A DNA stretch of 64,000 nt from JAIQGF01 sp963797035 (GCA_963797035.1 CAWCOC010000014.1:1-64000); one strand, 5' to 3'; shown: positions 1-9,412, numbered from the stretch's first letter. Notes: generated from the letters alone by a model not told the origin. Translations and numbers: made by a program.

Positions 1-2
1 AT

Positions 3-433
3 CTGTACAAGAAATCGCATTGGCAGGTTGCCGGTCCGACTTTTTATCAACTGCATCTGCTTTTCGACAAGCACTACGACGAGCAGGTTGAGTTGGTGGA
101 CTCGATTGCGGAACGCATTCAGCTCCTGGCGGCGTGAGCATCGCAATGGCGGCGGATGTGGCAGAAACCACGCAAATCGAGCGACCGCCGCGTGGTCGGG
201 AAGAAGCTCCGGTTCAACTGTCGCGTTTGCTGGATGCCCACCAGATCATCATTCGGGAAACCCGCAAGCTGGCGCGGCGCGCTTCGGAACTGGGCGACGA
301 CGGCACGAACGACCTCCTCGTGAGCGACGTGCTGCGTGGCAATGAACTTCAGGTCTGGTTTTTGAGCGAACACCTGGTTAACGTCCCGCTGGTAAAAGCC
401 AAAGAGCCAGCAGCGGCTGCGGATGCAGCGTAG
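3..433 (+). pseudogene. dps: Dps-type ferritin, frameshifted and cut by the window edge
   Basis: Dps proteins are ferritin-like dodecamers that bind DNA and detoxify iron and peroxide. Frame 3 from base 3 reads a Dps body with KKSHWQVAGPTFYQLHLLFD and ends at a TGA at 135-137. The remainder of the protein (SIAMAADVAETTQIERPP, then LLVSDVLRGNELQVWFLSEH) continues in another frame from about 134 to the stop at 433. A related intact Dps would read LLGGVSIAMAADVAE across the junction, so one G is missing from a G-run near 129-132. The N-terminus lies outside the window. I see a single-base deletion; whether it is a true mutation or a base-calling error cannot be settled here, but every neighbour to 5.8 kb is also damaged. 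Confidence 0.8.
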
Positions 434-516
434 GCAAGCGACATGAGGGAGTACGCGGCTTGTGGTAATGCACAGGGCTTCAAGGGATTTTGTCCGCGTG
501 ACGGGAAAGGACGGGA

Positions 517-1146
517 ATGGACAGAGTAAGTGATGACGTGCTGGGCGTCCTCTTTCGCAAGGCGCGCACGTATAACGCCTGGCTCCCGAAGCCAGTGTCT
601 GACGAATTGCTGCGTGAACTCTATGATGTGGCGAAATGGGGTCCGACAAGTGCAAATAGCTGTCCCGCCAGGTTCGTGTTCCTGCGTTCAGCGGCTGCGA
701 AGGAGCGCCTCCGCCCGGCCCTCGCGCCCGGCAACGTGGAGAAAACGATGACCGCGCCGGTCACGGTCATAATCGCGTATGACCTGAAGTTCTACGACAA
801 GTTGCCCAAGCTATTCCCGCACAACCCAGGCATGCGCGATATCTTTGCAAGAAACCCCCAGCTCATCGAGCAGACTGCGATGCGGAACTCGTCTCTCCAG
901 GGTGCCTACCTGATCCTGGCAGCGCGAGCGCTCGGACTGGACTCGCGGGCCAATGTCCGGTTTCGATAACGCCAAAGTTGATGAAGAGTTCTTTGCGGCT
1001 GGCAAGTGCGAAGCCTGTGAGCAGGAATTCTTCCCCGCAGGCCATGTGAAATCAAATTTTCTGTGCAACATCGGCTACGGCGACGGATCGAAGCTGTCCC
1101 CTCGCAGCCCGCGCCTCGAGTTAGCGAGGCGTGCAACCTCATGTGA
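517..1146 (+). pseudogene. RutE/malonic semialdehyde reductase-like nitroreductase, two frameshifts
   Basis: Nitroreductase-family flavoenzyme of the RutE type, which reduces 3-oxopropionate-like aldehydes or nitro compounds with NAD(P)H and FMN. The N-terminal part is intact (ARTYNAWLPKPVSDELLREL, then KWGPTSANSCPARFVF). Near 945 the frame changes by one base, and the conserved block MSGFDNAKVDEEFFAAGKCE resumes at 953. A second shift near 1118 separates SPRLE from the natural C-terminus SEACNLM, which ends at the TGA at 1144-1146. Length and order are those of a complete family member if both shifts are corrected. It lies about 80 bp downstream of the broken dps and shares its state of decay. 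Confidence 0.75.
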
Positions 1147-1320
1147 TGGCACTTGGCTGTGTTGGTTCGCTTACGAAGTGAACTGTAAGGGAGAGTGAAA
1201 GCAGTGTTTCTGGTGTGATCCGTCTCCGGACTTGATGCGTCGAGATAACGTCCGGTTTTTGGGCGCGACCAAATCACGCCGACAGTCATCAACGGCTGAG
1301 GCGTCTACAAAGGTGAGTAC

Positions 1321-1659
1321 ATGGTGACCAGATCGAGTGTCCCACGTCTCGCGCCCGGCGGCCCGGGAATTGAACCACGATGGACGCGCGGCGCCAAGAC
1401 AGGCGTTGGAACAGCCTATTCGACCTCCAGCCGCGTCTGGTACACGCTCGATGGCGGCTGTGTGACCGAGGTGTATTACCCGACCATTGATTCACCCCAA
1501 ATCCGTGACCTGCAATTCCTGGTCACGGATGGCGAGAGCTTCTTCCACGACGAGCGCAGAAACTTTGTGGGAGAGATCGATTGCATTTCCGAGGCGGCGC
1601 TCGGATTTGACGTTGTCAATCGCGAGAAACAAGGTCGTTACACGATCTACGGAAACGAT
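1321..1659 (+). pseudogene. GH15 glucoamylase, N-terminal fragment
   Basis: The first about 110 residues match the N-terminal beta-sandwich domain of bacterial GH15 glucan 1,4-alpha-glucosidases: PGGPGIEPRWTRGAKTGVGT, AYSTSSRVWYTLDGGCVTEV, YYPTIDSPQIRDLQFLVTDG and FFHDERRNF. Such enzymes release glucose from alpha-1,4-glucans and normally exceed 750 residues. Here homology stops after GRYTIY and the catalytic (alpha/alpha)6 barrel is absent. The reading frame runs on into the tail of a different gene (gnd), which shows a deletion junction near 1660. A non-functional fusion remnant is the simplest reading. Confidence 0.7.
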
Positions 1660-1732
1660 CGTGTGTTCGCTTACATCCGCAGCGGGAAGGAGCCGCACGA
1701 GGAAATCGAAGCGAAGCTCAAAGCACTTGAAG

Positions 1733-1780
1733 TCGGCGATGCGCTATGGCTTCGGTGGACATTTGGAGAAAGCGGCCTAA
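1733..1780 (+). pseudogene. gnd: 6-phosphogluconate dehydrogenase (gnd), 3' tail remnant
   Basis: In the second forward frame the bases just before the TAA at 1778-1780 read SAMRYGFGGHLEKAA, which matches the C-terminus of decarboxylating 6-phosphogluconate dehydrogenases (typically SAMRYxFGGHxEK). The zwf start follows 27 bp later, the usual gnd-zwf order of an oxidative pentose-phosphate operon. Upstream sequence to about 1660 is degraded and cannot be aligned by eye. I infer that a deletion removed most of gnd and joined its tail to the GH15 head. Confidence 0.55.
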
Positions 1781-1806
1781 GGGAGAAAGGAAATCCGGAG
1801 GGAAGC

Positions 1807-3353
1807 ATGAGCACCATCGTCGAAGCCACCCACATTGATCGCGTAACGCTGACGCCATGGCCCACAGGCGAATCCTGCGTCCTGGTTATATTCGGGGCCG
1901 CCGGCGACCTGACGCGCCGCAAGCTCGTTCCCGCGCTCTAACCTGGCGGGCATCGGCTTCTCCCGAAGTTCGGGTCTCGGATCGGCCGCAAGGAGATGTC
2001 CACGAGGCGTTCCGCGACAGCTCGCGAGGACTGCCACAGTTCCAAGGGGCCGGTGGACCACACCGGGCAGTGGGCCGAGTTCGAGAAACGCCTGTTTTAC
2101 GTTCCGGCGATCTGAAATCCCGAGTCTACGCGACTTTGCGGGCGCAACTGGAGGAGTGCGAAGTGCAGGCACAGGTGGCAATCTTCTCTTCTACCTCTCG
2201 ACCCCAAGCGCAGTTTTTCGGCCCGATCATCGAGCATCTGGGCGCGGCCGGGCTGAATCGCGGATGCGGGCGGGGCTGGCGGCGCGGATCGTCTGGAGAA
2301 GCCTTTCGGGCGCGACCTCAGCACTCGCGCGAGGACTCAATCGAGCAGCTGTTGCGCACCTTGACGGAGCGCCAGACGCTATCGCATCGACCACTATCTC
2401 GGAAAGGAGACGGTGCAGAACATCTGGTCTTCCGCTTCGCAAACTCGTCTGTTTGAGCCGGTCTGGAACCGCAACTACGTCGACCACGTGGAGATCACGG
2501 CGGCCGAAACCGTGGGCGTCGAAAACCGCGGCAGCCTATTATGAAGAGACCGGCGCGCTGCGGGACATGATGCAGAACCACATCCTGCAGCTGCTCGCCT
2601 TCACTGCCATGGAGCCGCCGATCGCGTTCGAGGGCGACGCGGTTCGCAACAGAAGGTCAAGGTCCTCCAGGCCATCCGCCCAATGACCCGGACGGAGATC
2701 GCGAGCGCGGTTCGCGGACAGTACGGTCAAGGGCAAATCGGGGGAGCAAGCGGCTCCGGCTACCGGCAGGAGCCGGGACGTGCAGCCGAATTCCATCGAC
2801 CGAAACCTTCGCCGCCGTCGAGCTGTCCGTCGATAACTGGCGCTGGGCCGGCGTGCCGTTTTACCTGCGCTCGGGAAAGCGGTTGCCGCTCAACTCACGG
2901 AAGTGCGAGTGACTTCAAGCGCACGCCGCAGGCGCTCTTCTCGCGCACTCCCGACGAGAAGGTTGAGCCCAATATGGTAGTCATCGGCATTCAGCCGGAG
3001 GAAGGCATCGTGCTGCAGTTTGGCGCCAAGAAGCCGGGGGGCCAGATGCAGGTCGTGCCTGTGCAGGCGAACTTTTCTTATCGCACGGCTTTCGACGGAA
3101 GCACGCCCATTGCCTATCAGACCCTGCTGCTCGATGCCATGCGTGGCGATCCCACGTTGTTTACGCGCGGCGACGAGATTGAGGCGGAATCGAGCATCAT
3201 CACGCCCATCGAAGAGGCGTGGGCGCAACTGCCGCCGCCCGAATTTCCGAATTACGCTGCCGGAGTGAAGGCCCCAAGGTGGCATTTGAGCTGATCGGTG
3301 AAGAAATGCGCGGCTGGCATGCGATCACGCCCGCGCTGCGGCGCGCGGCCTAG
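1807..3353 (+). pseudogene. zwf: Glucose-6-phosphate 1-dehydrogenase, multiply frameshifted
   Basis: First enzyme of the oxidative pentose-phosphate pathway (glucose-6-P + NADP+ to 6-phosphogluconolactone). The start has a good ribosome site (GGAGG) and the dinucleotide-binding block VIFGAAGDLTRRKLVPAL. Reading then jumps between all three frames: NLAGIG, IGRKEMS, EAFRD, VEKPFGRDL-like, YRIDHYLGKETVQN-like, RNYVDHVEITAAETVGVE, YYEETGALRDMMQNHILQLL, VPFYLRSGKRLP-like, and an intact last quarter (EPNMVVIGIQPEEGIVLQFG) ending in GWHAITPALRRAA at 3351-3353. At least eight frame changes are needed to restore it, too many for ordinary sequencing error. It sits between the gnd tail and pgl. Confidence 0.9.
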
Positions 3354-3379
3354 CAAAGTGTTTTCATTCGGAGGGATCA

Positions 3380-4166
3380 ATGAGCGCGGCACCCAGAGCT
3401 GAACATCCCGGCGAGCTCCGCGCATATGCCGATGGGGAACAGCTCGCCAGTTCCGCGGCAGAGCTGTTCGTCAACATCGCTGCGGAATCGATCGGAGGGC
3501 GGGGCTGTTTCCGGGTAGCGCTATCCGGTGGAGTAACACCGCATCGCGTCTACGAACTCCTGGCGACGAGTGCCTTCAGTCGGCGCATCAATTGGGATCA
3601 TGTGGACATTTTCTGGGGCGACGAGCGCTGCGTCCCTGTCGATGACCGCGAAAGCAACTACCGCATGACTTACGAGGCTCTGTTGCGCCACGTTCCAGCG
3701 CCTGCGGAAAACATCCACCGGGTACCGACGAATATCAGCCCACCGCACGCCGCTGCCGACACATACGAAAACAACATGTGGCGACGGTTTGGTGAGTCGT
3801 TCTCCATGCCGCAGTTCGATCTTATCTACCTAGGACTCGGCACCAACGGCTATACCGCATCCCTGTTTCCTCGCTCCCAGGCGCTCCAGGAAAGAGCGCG
3901 GTTTGTGGTCGCCGCCTTTGTACCCGAAATCAACACGTGGCGCATCAGCATGAGCGCGCCTCTCCTAAACCACGGACGCACGGTGGCGTTTTTGATTGCC
4001 GGCGAGGAAAAGGCCGAGGTGCTGCGTGAGGTGCTGCTCGGCCCTCATGACCCTGAGCGTTTGCCCGCGCAAGTTCATTGCTCCCGAAGGCAAGTTGCTC
4101 TGGCTGGCGGACGCCGCCGCTGCTGCCCTGTTACCGGTTACCGGCCGCGAACGCCGGAGCGCTTAG
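3380..4166 (+). pseudogene. pgl: 6-phosphogluconolactonase (DevB/PGL), frameshifted, altered active site
   Basis: Hydrolyses 6-phosphogluconolactone, the product of Zwf. Conserved blocks are VALSGGVTPHRVYELL, DHVDIFWGDERCVP and ESNYRMTYEALL. The family signature GxGxDGHTASLFP is here GLGTNGYTASLFP: Asp to Asn and His to Tyr at two conserved positions. Near 4076 one extra C shifts the frame; the natural C-terminus (APEGKLLWLADAAAAALLPV) then runs in the other frame to the TAG at 4164-4166. It begins 26 bp after zwf with GGAGG before the ATG and ends directly against the next ATG. Both the frame and the signature argue that it is dead. Confidence 0.85.
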
Positions 4167-4986
4167 ATGGCGACAAAGACTATGCAGAACGGCGATGTGA
4201 CCAAGCGCCTGGAAGGCAAGGTCGCCATCATCACCGGCGGCGATCGAGGCATTGGTCGTGCGATCGCGTTGCGTGGCTGCCGAGGGCGCGGACATCGCGC
4301 TCTGTTATCGCACCAACCACACCGGCGCCGAGGAGGTTGTTCGTCTAGTTACAGACGACGGCGCGGCAGGAGGGACGGGCCGCAGAGCGCTGGCCTTGCA
4401 GGCAGATGTCAGCGACATCACACAGGTACGAACATTCATCAAGAACGTGTTTGATCGCTTCGGAGCAGCCGACATCCTGGTGAACAACGCCGGCCTGGAA
4501 CGGCGTGCCGATTTTTGGGAGGTCACAGAACAAGACTACGACCTCGTAATGAGTGTGAACCTGAAGGGCGTATTTTTCATAACACAGGCGGTAGTCCGCC
4601 AGTGGATTACCGCCAAACAGGCAGGGAAGATTATCAACATCAGTTCGGTCCACGAAGAATTGCCCTTTCCGCATTTTGCTGCCTACTGCGCCAGCAAGGG
4701 TGGGCTGAAAATGTTGACCCGCAGCCTTGCCGTCGAACTCGCGCCTTTCGGCATTACCGTCAACAACATCGCGCCGGGTGCGATCCGAAAGCCCATCAAT
4801 AAGGCTCTGCTCAACGATCCGGCCAAGCTCAACCCGCTGCTGGAAAATATTCCCCTGAAGCGATTGGGCACACCAGAAGATGTGTCCGGGGTAGCCGCTT
4901 TCCTGGCCTCGCCCGACGCCGATTACATGACCGGCGCCACAATATTCGTGGATGGCGGCCTACTCTGGTCATATGAGGAGCAGTAA
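4167..4986 (+). pseudogene. SDR oxidoreductase (glucose 1-dehydrogenase-like), one frameshift
   Basis: Classical short-chain dehydrogenase. The Rossmann motif VAIITGGDRGIGRAIA is read from the ATG at 4167. One base is lost around 4266-4275, and AAEGADIALCYRTNHTGAEE onwards continues in the next frame to the stop at 4984-4986. NNAG, the catalytic Ser (ISSVHE) and YCASK (Tyr-x-x-x-Lys) are present, as is the closing MTGATIFVDGGLLWSYEEQ. Similar enzymes oxidise glucose with NAD(P). It abuts pgl with no gap, so it was probably co-transcribed with the pentose-phosphate genes. A downstream GTG at 4252 might still start a shortened protein, but it would lack the nucleotide-binding glycine loop. Confidence 0.75.
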
Positions 4987-5025
4987 TGCCGCGTATTTTG
5001 TAGCACCGCAACAGGTGAGGTCCCT

Positions 5026-5562
5026 ATGGGAAATAACATTCGCCTAGTGATCGCCGATGTGGATGGTACGCTCGTCACCCAGGACAGGGTGCTGACGCGC
5101 CGCACGATCGAAGCCGTCAAGCGGCTACAGGATGCGGGCATTGCGTTCAGCATTACCAGCGGCCGGCCACCACTTGGCATGCAAATGTTGATCGATGCGC
5201 TTGCGCTCACCAAACCAATTGCCGCCTTCAATGGTGGTGTGCTTGTTCGTCCCGACCTTTCTGTGATGTCGCAGAGCTTCGTACCGGCGGACACCGCCGC
5301 CAAGGTCATCACCTCGATCCTGCGCCACGGTCTGGATGCATGGGTTTAGACTGACCGTGACTGGCTGGTGAGCGACGCTAATGGTTCGCACGTTGCTCGC
5401 GAACAATGGACGGTAAAGTTCGTTCCCAAAACAGTCCCCGATTTCGCACCCCACATGGAGCGCGTGGCCAAGATTGTCGGCGTCAGTGACGACTACGCAG
5501 CGGTCGTTGCGTGCGAAGCCGACGTGCAACACGACTGTGGCAACCACGTCTCGGCTGCACGG
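5026..5562 (+). pseudogene. HAD-superfamily Cof-type sugar phosphatase, nonsense mutation and truncation
   Basis: HAD hydrolase of the Cof class (sugar-phosphate phosphatases). It has the DxD loop LVIADVDGTLVT and the Ser motif FSITSGRPPLGM. The codon for Tyr in WVYTDRDW is TAG here (WV-stop-TDRDWLV near 5347), while the intact paralogue at 46774-47607 keeps Tyr. After readthrough, homology continues to CGNHVSAAR near 5562 and then stops; the last third, with the DxxND-type motif, is missing. By eye the two copies share roughly three quarters of residues. The rest of this frame to the TGA at 5635-5637 is unrelated. Confidence 0.85.
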
Positions 5563-5586
5563 TGCGTGGGCTACCCGATGATCGGT

Positions 5587-5769
5587 GTTTGTCACGGACT
5601 ATCGGCGGGCTGTCGCGTTAGCGCTGATCCTGATTGAGCTGCTGCCGTTTGTCGCGGGACACCTTACAAATATGAGGTCGTCGCGGTGACAATGTGGGCT
5701 TTCGCGGGTCTCGCCCTGCGCTCCACCCGCTCCCAGCAGCCCAAAACGGCAGTCACAAACGCCCAGTAG
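5587..5769 (+). pseudogene. C-terminal remnant of an unidentified membrane protein
   Basis: Two adjoining forward segments read like the end of an integral membrane protein split by one frameshift: DYRRAVALALILIELLPFVA (one hydrophobic helix), then YKYEVVAVTMWAFAGLALRS (a second helix) and a hydrophilic tail ending at a TAG near 5767-5769. I do not recognise the family. It directly follows the truncated HAD remnant, in keeping with deletion junctions in this stretch. No other gene is visible between here and the integrase. Confidence 0.3.
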
Positions 5770-5911
5770 GAGCTGAACCTGAGCGACGCCGCAGAAATTT
5801 GAGAAGCATGAGGTCAGACCCAAGAATCCCACCCAAGATCGGCGTGTCTTTCACGACCTGTCAACGATTTATGCAGCCCACCGAGACCTGTTAAGTCGTT
5901 AAAAATACTGC

Positions 5912-7240
5912 TTATTCTCGCCCTGAAAAGGCTGGCGTCGGCGGTTCGATTCCGTCCCTGGCCACCATACCTTTCAACAACTTACGTGAACGGGCGTCGA
6001 GCGGCGAGGGTTTGTTAGGGTTCGTTAAGCGGGTTTGCTCTTCAGACTCGTGCTGTTCCGCCGTCAATTTCTGTGGCGGAAGTAGCATCTGGACGATCTT
6101 GCTCTGTGCTTTTCGTTTCGTTGGCGTGACGGCCTGAGCATACAGATCCAGCGTCACTTTGCTGTTGGCATGCCGCAGCGATTCCTGCACGGTTTTGACG
6201 TCTTCGCCATTCGCGACCAATAGCGTCGCTACCGTGCGTCGGAATGTGTGCCAACCCACCGGGCCCTCCACGCCGGCCTTCTCCGCCGCGGGCCGTAAAT
6301 GCCAGCGGATTAGCATTCCGGGCAGGTAAGGAGTTTTGCCCTTCTTTCTCGGACTGGCGAACACCCAATCATCCGCTTGGTTGTAAGCGGATGTGAGCCG
6401 CCATTTACAGAGCACTTCCGCCAGAAACGGATCAAGAGCGACAGGTTTCCTCGATGCCTTGCTCTTGCAGCGTCCGACAATGCCATACACGATGGCGCGT
6501 CGAACATTGATTTCGAGATTCTTGAAATCAATATCCTGCCACTTCAGCGCGAGCAACTCACTTACCCGTAGGCCGGTTGCTGCATCGAGGAAAGCCATCG
6601 TGCGGCACGGTTCACGAAGGTTGGCGAGGATCTGCACGACCTGTTCTGCCGTGAGCACGGTGTGCGTCACTTCGCTTGCGGCCGTCTGTCGCACGTAACG
6701 AATTGGGTTTGCATCCGCGTCGCGCGGCAGCAGACCATAACGAATTGCATGACGAAACACTGCGCTCATGATGTTGCGAATCTTCGCCTTGGTGCCGTTC
6801 GCGGCTTTCAACCCAAACAGCCAGTTTTCGACTGCGATGGGCTGAATGTCGCGAAGCGCATATCCCGTCCAGCGTGGCACGATCCACTTTTTCAAATAGC
6901 GCCGGTACGTAATAGATGTGGAATGCGCTTTGGGCACTTTGGCCTTTGTCTGGTCCTCCGGCAGTTCATTCTGCAGATAGTGCGAGACCATCGTCTCGAA
7001 CGTGATCCGCGGAACCGTTACCGCAGGAGCTTCCTGGTTAATGGTGATGCGTAAAGCGTCCACCGCCTGCCGCGCATCGCGTTCGGTCTTGTATTCTTCG
7101 ACCGTGCCGATAGCGGTTTTGCGATAAGCCTTGCTTCCGTCGGCCTGGATCTCATACCAGCGGAAAATCCAGACTGCTGGCCCTTTCTTGCGCTTTACGC
7201 GCTGCAAACTGCCTTTCTGATAGCGTGCGCGCCTGAACAA
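5912..7240 (-). CDS. int: Tyrosine recombinase/integrase of island A
   Basis: Site-specific recombinase, 442 aa. It has an N-terminal AP2-like/arm-binding region, a SAM-like core-binding domain (about 80-170) and a catalytic domain. Catalytic residues are visible: R224 (TGLRVSEL), H331 and R334 (HTFRR), H357 (LRHANSK) and nucleophile Y367 (LDLYAQ). The start is TTG at 7240 with GAAGGGAG upstream. Residues 425-440 (MVARDGIEPPTPAFSG) are encoded by the complement of the 47-bp att core, so only the last two residues and stop come from beyond the island. Tandem 11-bp repeats inside the 3' end (6008-6028) may be arm sites. Intact, so possibly active. Confidence 0.92.
   Translation of the reverse strand: MFRRARYQKGSLQRVKRKKGPAVWIFRWYEIQADGSKAYRKTAIGTVEEYKTERDARQAVDALRITINQEAPAVTVPRITFETMVSHYLQNELPEDQTKAKVPKAHSTSITYRRYLKKWIVPRWTGYALRDIQPIAVENWLFGLKAANGTKAKIRNIMSAVFRHAIRYGLLPRDADANPIRYVRQTAASEVTHTVLTAEQVVQILANLREPCRTMAFLDAATGLRVSELLALKWQDIDFKNLEINVRRAIVYGIVGRCKSKASRKPVALDPFLAEVLCKWRLTSAYNQADDWVFASPRKKGKTPYLPGMLIRWHLRPAAEKAGVEGPVGWHTFRRTVATLLVANGEDVKTVQESLRHANSKVTLDLYAQAVTPTKRKAQSKIVQMLLPPQKLTAEQHESEEQTRLTNPNKPSPLDARSRKLLKGMVARDGIEPPTPAFSGRE
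5922..5968 (+). repeat. att copy 1: 47-bp tRNA-Phe 3' fragment
   Basis: Begins CCTGAAAAGGC, which holds the anticodon loop CTGAAAA (anticodon GAA). It continues through a GCGTC variable loop, a T-arm GGCGGTTCGATTCCGTC (five pairs with one G-T) and acceptor strand CCTGGCC, then A and CCA. The same 47 bases recur at 33066 and 38964. The 5' half of the tRNA is absent to the left, so this is a fragment and not a gene. It also encodes, on the minus strand, the last part of the integrase. Confidence 0.85.
6008..6028 (+). repeat. Paired 10-11-bp repeats beside att copy 1 (candidate integrase arm sites)
   Basis: Two adjacent units, GGGTTTGTTA and GGGTTCGTTAA, lie 40 bp inside island A from the att core, within the integrase 3' coding region. 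A matching tandem pair (GGGTTCGATAA twice) lies 78 bp inside the opposite end. Tyrosine integrases commonly bind short direct repeats on both arms of their attachment site, so the placement fits. The role is inferred from position and similarity only. Confidence 0.5.
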
Positions 7241-8100
7241 TTCGTCTCCCTTCTCTTAGGCGGCACGGATGGCTGCGCGGAGCTTAGCGCAAACTGGTGC
7301 GACCGTCGAGATGTAGCCGCTGTGTATTTCTCAATGTCGCCGATTGCGCGAGCACTCGGCCAATACTTCGTGTGCTGCGCGTGATAGCTCGGGGATATGA
7401 AGGCGCGCCAAATTAGGAAATCTGGCGGTAGTTCGGTTGGACTAGCAGCTCGCTTGCTCTAAGCGCGAGAGCGGCATTGCCTCTCATAACTGCGCCTTTG
7501 CCCGAAGCGGAGCAGCGGTCAAGGACGGGCGCAGCCCGCCGCGTCAGCGGTCGTGATCCTTGAAGGCTGCGTGAGCGGAGGGCAGCTTGATAATTTGCAC
7601 ATTGCCGAGTGGCACGTCGGACCTTGTTCCGCTCGCTTGTCAGCGAGCGGTTCGCACCGCACAATCGCGCATATCGAACGCCATTGCTTGACATACTCCG
7701 GGCAATATCAGCTCAAAGGGCGGGAACGACCAGCACAACGGCGTTGTGCGAAGGGTGAGCAGCGCGAATACCCGGGTCGTTCCCGCCCTTTTGCCGTTCT
7801 GTCGTCCGCCCGGTCTTTCCCGGAAGTCATGGTCGTGATTGTACTTAGCCGGCATTCAATAGAATGCAAGGCCGAATTCTCGCCGATATCTGCCTCGGAG
7901 TTTTTGACATGGGATTCTCTTGCATGCTGCGTTGCAGAGTAGGCAGGATTCTCGGGATATGTCCAAGACTTTGTTAGGGCAGTTTGATAGCTTACGTGCA
8001 AACACGGTGCCAAGAGCCGGAAGATCACACCGTTTAATCACAGTCTATTTAGAGCAGATTAGAACAGACGCCTGGGCGGGCTTTCCGCTAACCTCAATTC
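7241..8100. other. Gene-poor stretch with a nested inverted repeat
   Basis: About 860 bp between the divergently transcribed integrase and phospholipase-like gene. I find no open frame here with convincing protein character. The one clear structure is a 77-bp nested palindrome at 7715-7791. The last 150 bp are more AT-rich and presumably hold the promoter of the gene starting at 8101. Confidence 0.5.
7715..7791. repeat. Nested inverted repeat (17-bp arms around a short perfect hairpin)
   Basis: The outer arm AAAGGGCGGGAACGACC (7715-7731) is exactly complementary to 7775-7791. Just inside the left arm sits a second palindrome, GCACAACG (7733-7740), against 7742-7749. The structure would form a cruciform or a long stem with a side hairpin. 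It resembles REP/MITE-type or extragenic palindromes. I see no second copy of the arm elsewhere in the window. Confidence 0.65.
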
Positions 8101-9406
8101 ATGCGACATGCGATCGGAACACTGCTGGTCGTAGTGCTGGCCGTCTGCACCTTTCCCCAAGGGTGTGCCGGATATTCCGTGCTGACGCACGAACAGATCG
8201 TGGATCTGCTTTGGGACGAGCAGATGAAACCCCTCCAGCTGCAGAAGTACCCTGGCTCATCCGCCGACGATCTGTTGTCGGCTCACGCACATGCCTATGG
8301 CGGGTGCTTGATCCAAGACATGGGCTATTACCCGTTTGGAAACAGGCTGTTCAGCGATTTGGTGCATTACGTCCGGAGCGGCGATTTTGTTCAGGCTCTG
8401 CTTTCGGAGGCGACCAACGTTAATGACTACGCATTCGCATTAGGAGCGTTGGCGCACTACACCGCCGATATCGCGGGACATCCGCAGGTTAATGCCGCCG
8501 TCGCGCAGGGTTTTCCCAAACTGAAAGCCAAGTATGGGCCTCAGGTCACCTTTGCCCAGAACAAGAAGGCCCACATCCAGACGGAGTTCGGCTTTGATGT
8601 TGTGCAAGTCGCCAAGCACCGCTACACGTCGGATTCATTCCACAACTTCATCGGATTTCAGGTCTCAAAACCAGTGCTGGAGCGAGCATTTCTGAAGACA
8701 TACGGGATTGACCTGAAGGATGTGTTCGGCAGCGTGGATTTATCCATCGGCACATTTCGTCGGTCCATCAGTAGCGTCATCCCTGAAATGACTCGCGTGG
8801 CATTGCTTCTCAAGAAAGACGAGTTGGTCAAAGAAGACCGTCTTTCACCAAAGAAAGTTTCTCTACAATCTGAGGCGCACCGATTATGAACGAGAGTGGG
8901 GAAACGGCTACCAAAAACCGGGAATTGGAACGCGGATCATCGCCACACTGTTCAGGCTCGTGCCGAAAGTCGGTCCTTTTAAAGCGGTTGGCTTCAAGAT
9001 GCCGAGCCCCGAAACCGAGACGTTGTATCTGAAGAGTGTGAACAACACCGTCGAGCAGTATGGGATCTATCTCCGGGACTTAAAGGCGGAAAAACTTTCT
9101 CTGGAAAACACTGACTTTGACACCGGTAAACCGACAGTTGCCGGCGAATATGGATTAACGGATGAAGCTTATGCCAAGCTGCTGGACAAGCTGGCAGAAC
9201 GAAAGTTTGCGGACATCACACCTGCACTGCGGCAAAACACATTGTCGTTTTACGATACCGCGAATGTTCCCGTTTTCGCGAAGAAGAATCCCGAGAGATG
9301 GAACAAGGTGCTCAGAAATGTTGCAATGCTCAAAACGACCGTTCCAGAAGCAAGAGCCTCCAAGGCACAGGAATCGCCCGAATACGGCGACGATCATGCG
9401 AAATAA
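8101..9406 (+). pseudogene. Zinc-dependent phospholipase C-like protein, single frameshift
   Basis: Secreted protein resembling bacterial zinc-dependent phospholipase C/S1-P1-like folds. It has a signal peptide (residues 1-24, LLVVVLAVCTFPQGCAG), then His-rich helices with VLTHEQIVDLLWD, LLSAHAHAYGGCLIQDMGYY and ALGALAHYTADIAGHPQVN, typical of the trinuclear zinc site. At about 8850 (AAGAAAGTTTCTC) one extra base shifts the frame. The natural continuation FLYNLRRTDYEREWGNGY, then PKVGPFKAVGFKMPSPETET, runs on to the stop at 9404-9406. If corrected the protein is about 434 aa. Only one lesion is visible, so a sequence error or a recent mutation are both possible. Confidence 0.7.
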
Positions 9407-9412
9407 CTCTAT

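Noticed and set aside
5922..5968. Complete tRNA-Phe gene
   Set aside because: Only the part from the anticodon loop to CCA is present; no D-arm or matching 5' acceptor strand precedes any of the three copies.
6506..6532. ATTGATTTC/GAAATCAAT inverted repeat resembling an Fnr site
   Set aside because: It lies in the middle of the integrase coding sequence and the arms are 9 bp apart, not the Fnr spacing. Probably chance.
7413..7942. Several frames of 60-129 codons on both strands
   Set aside because: They overlap each other and the nested palindrome, lack ribosome sites and have non-protein-like composition.
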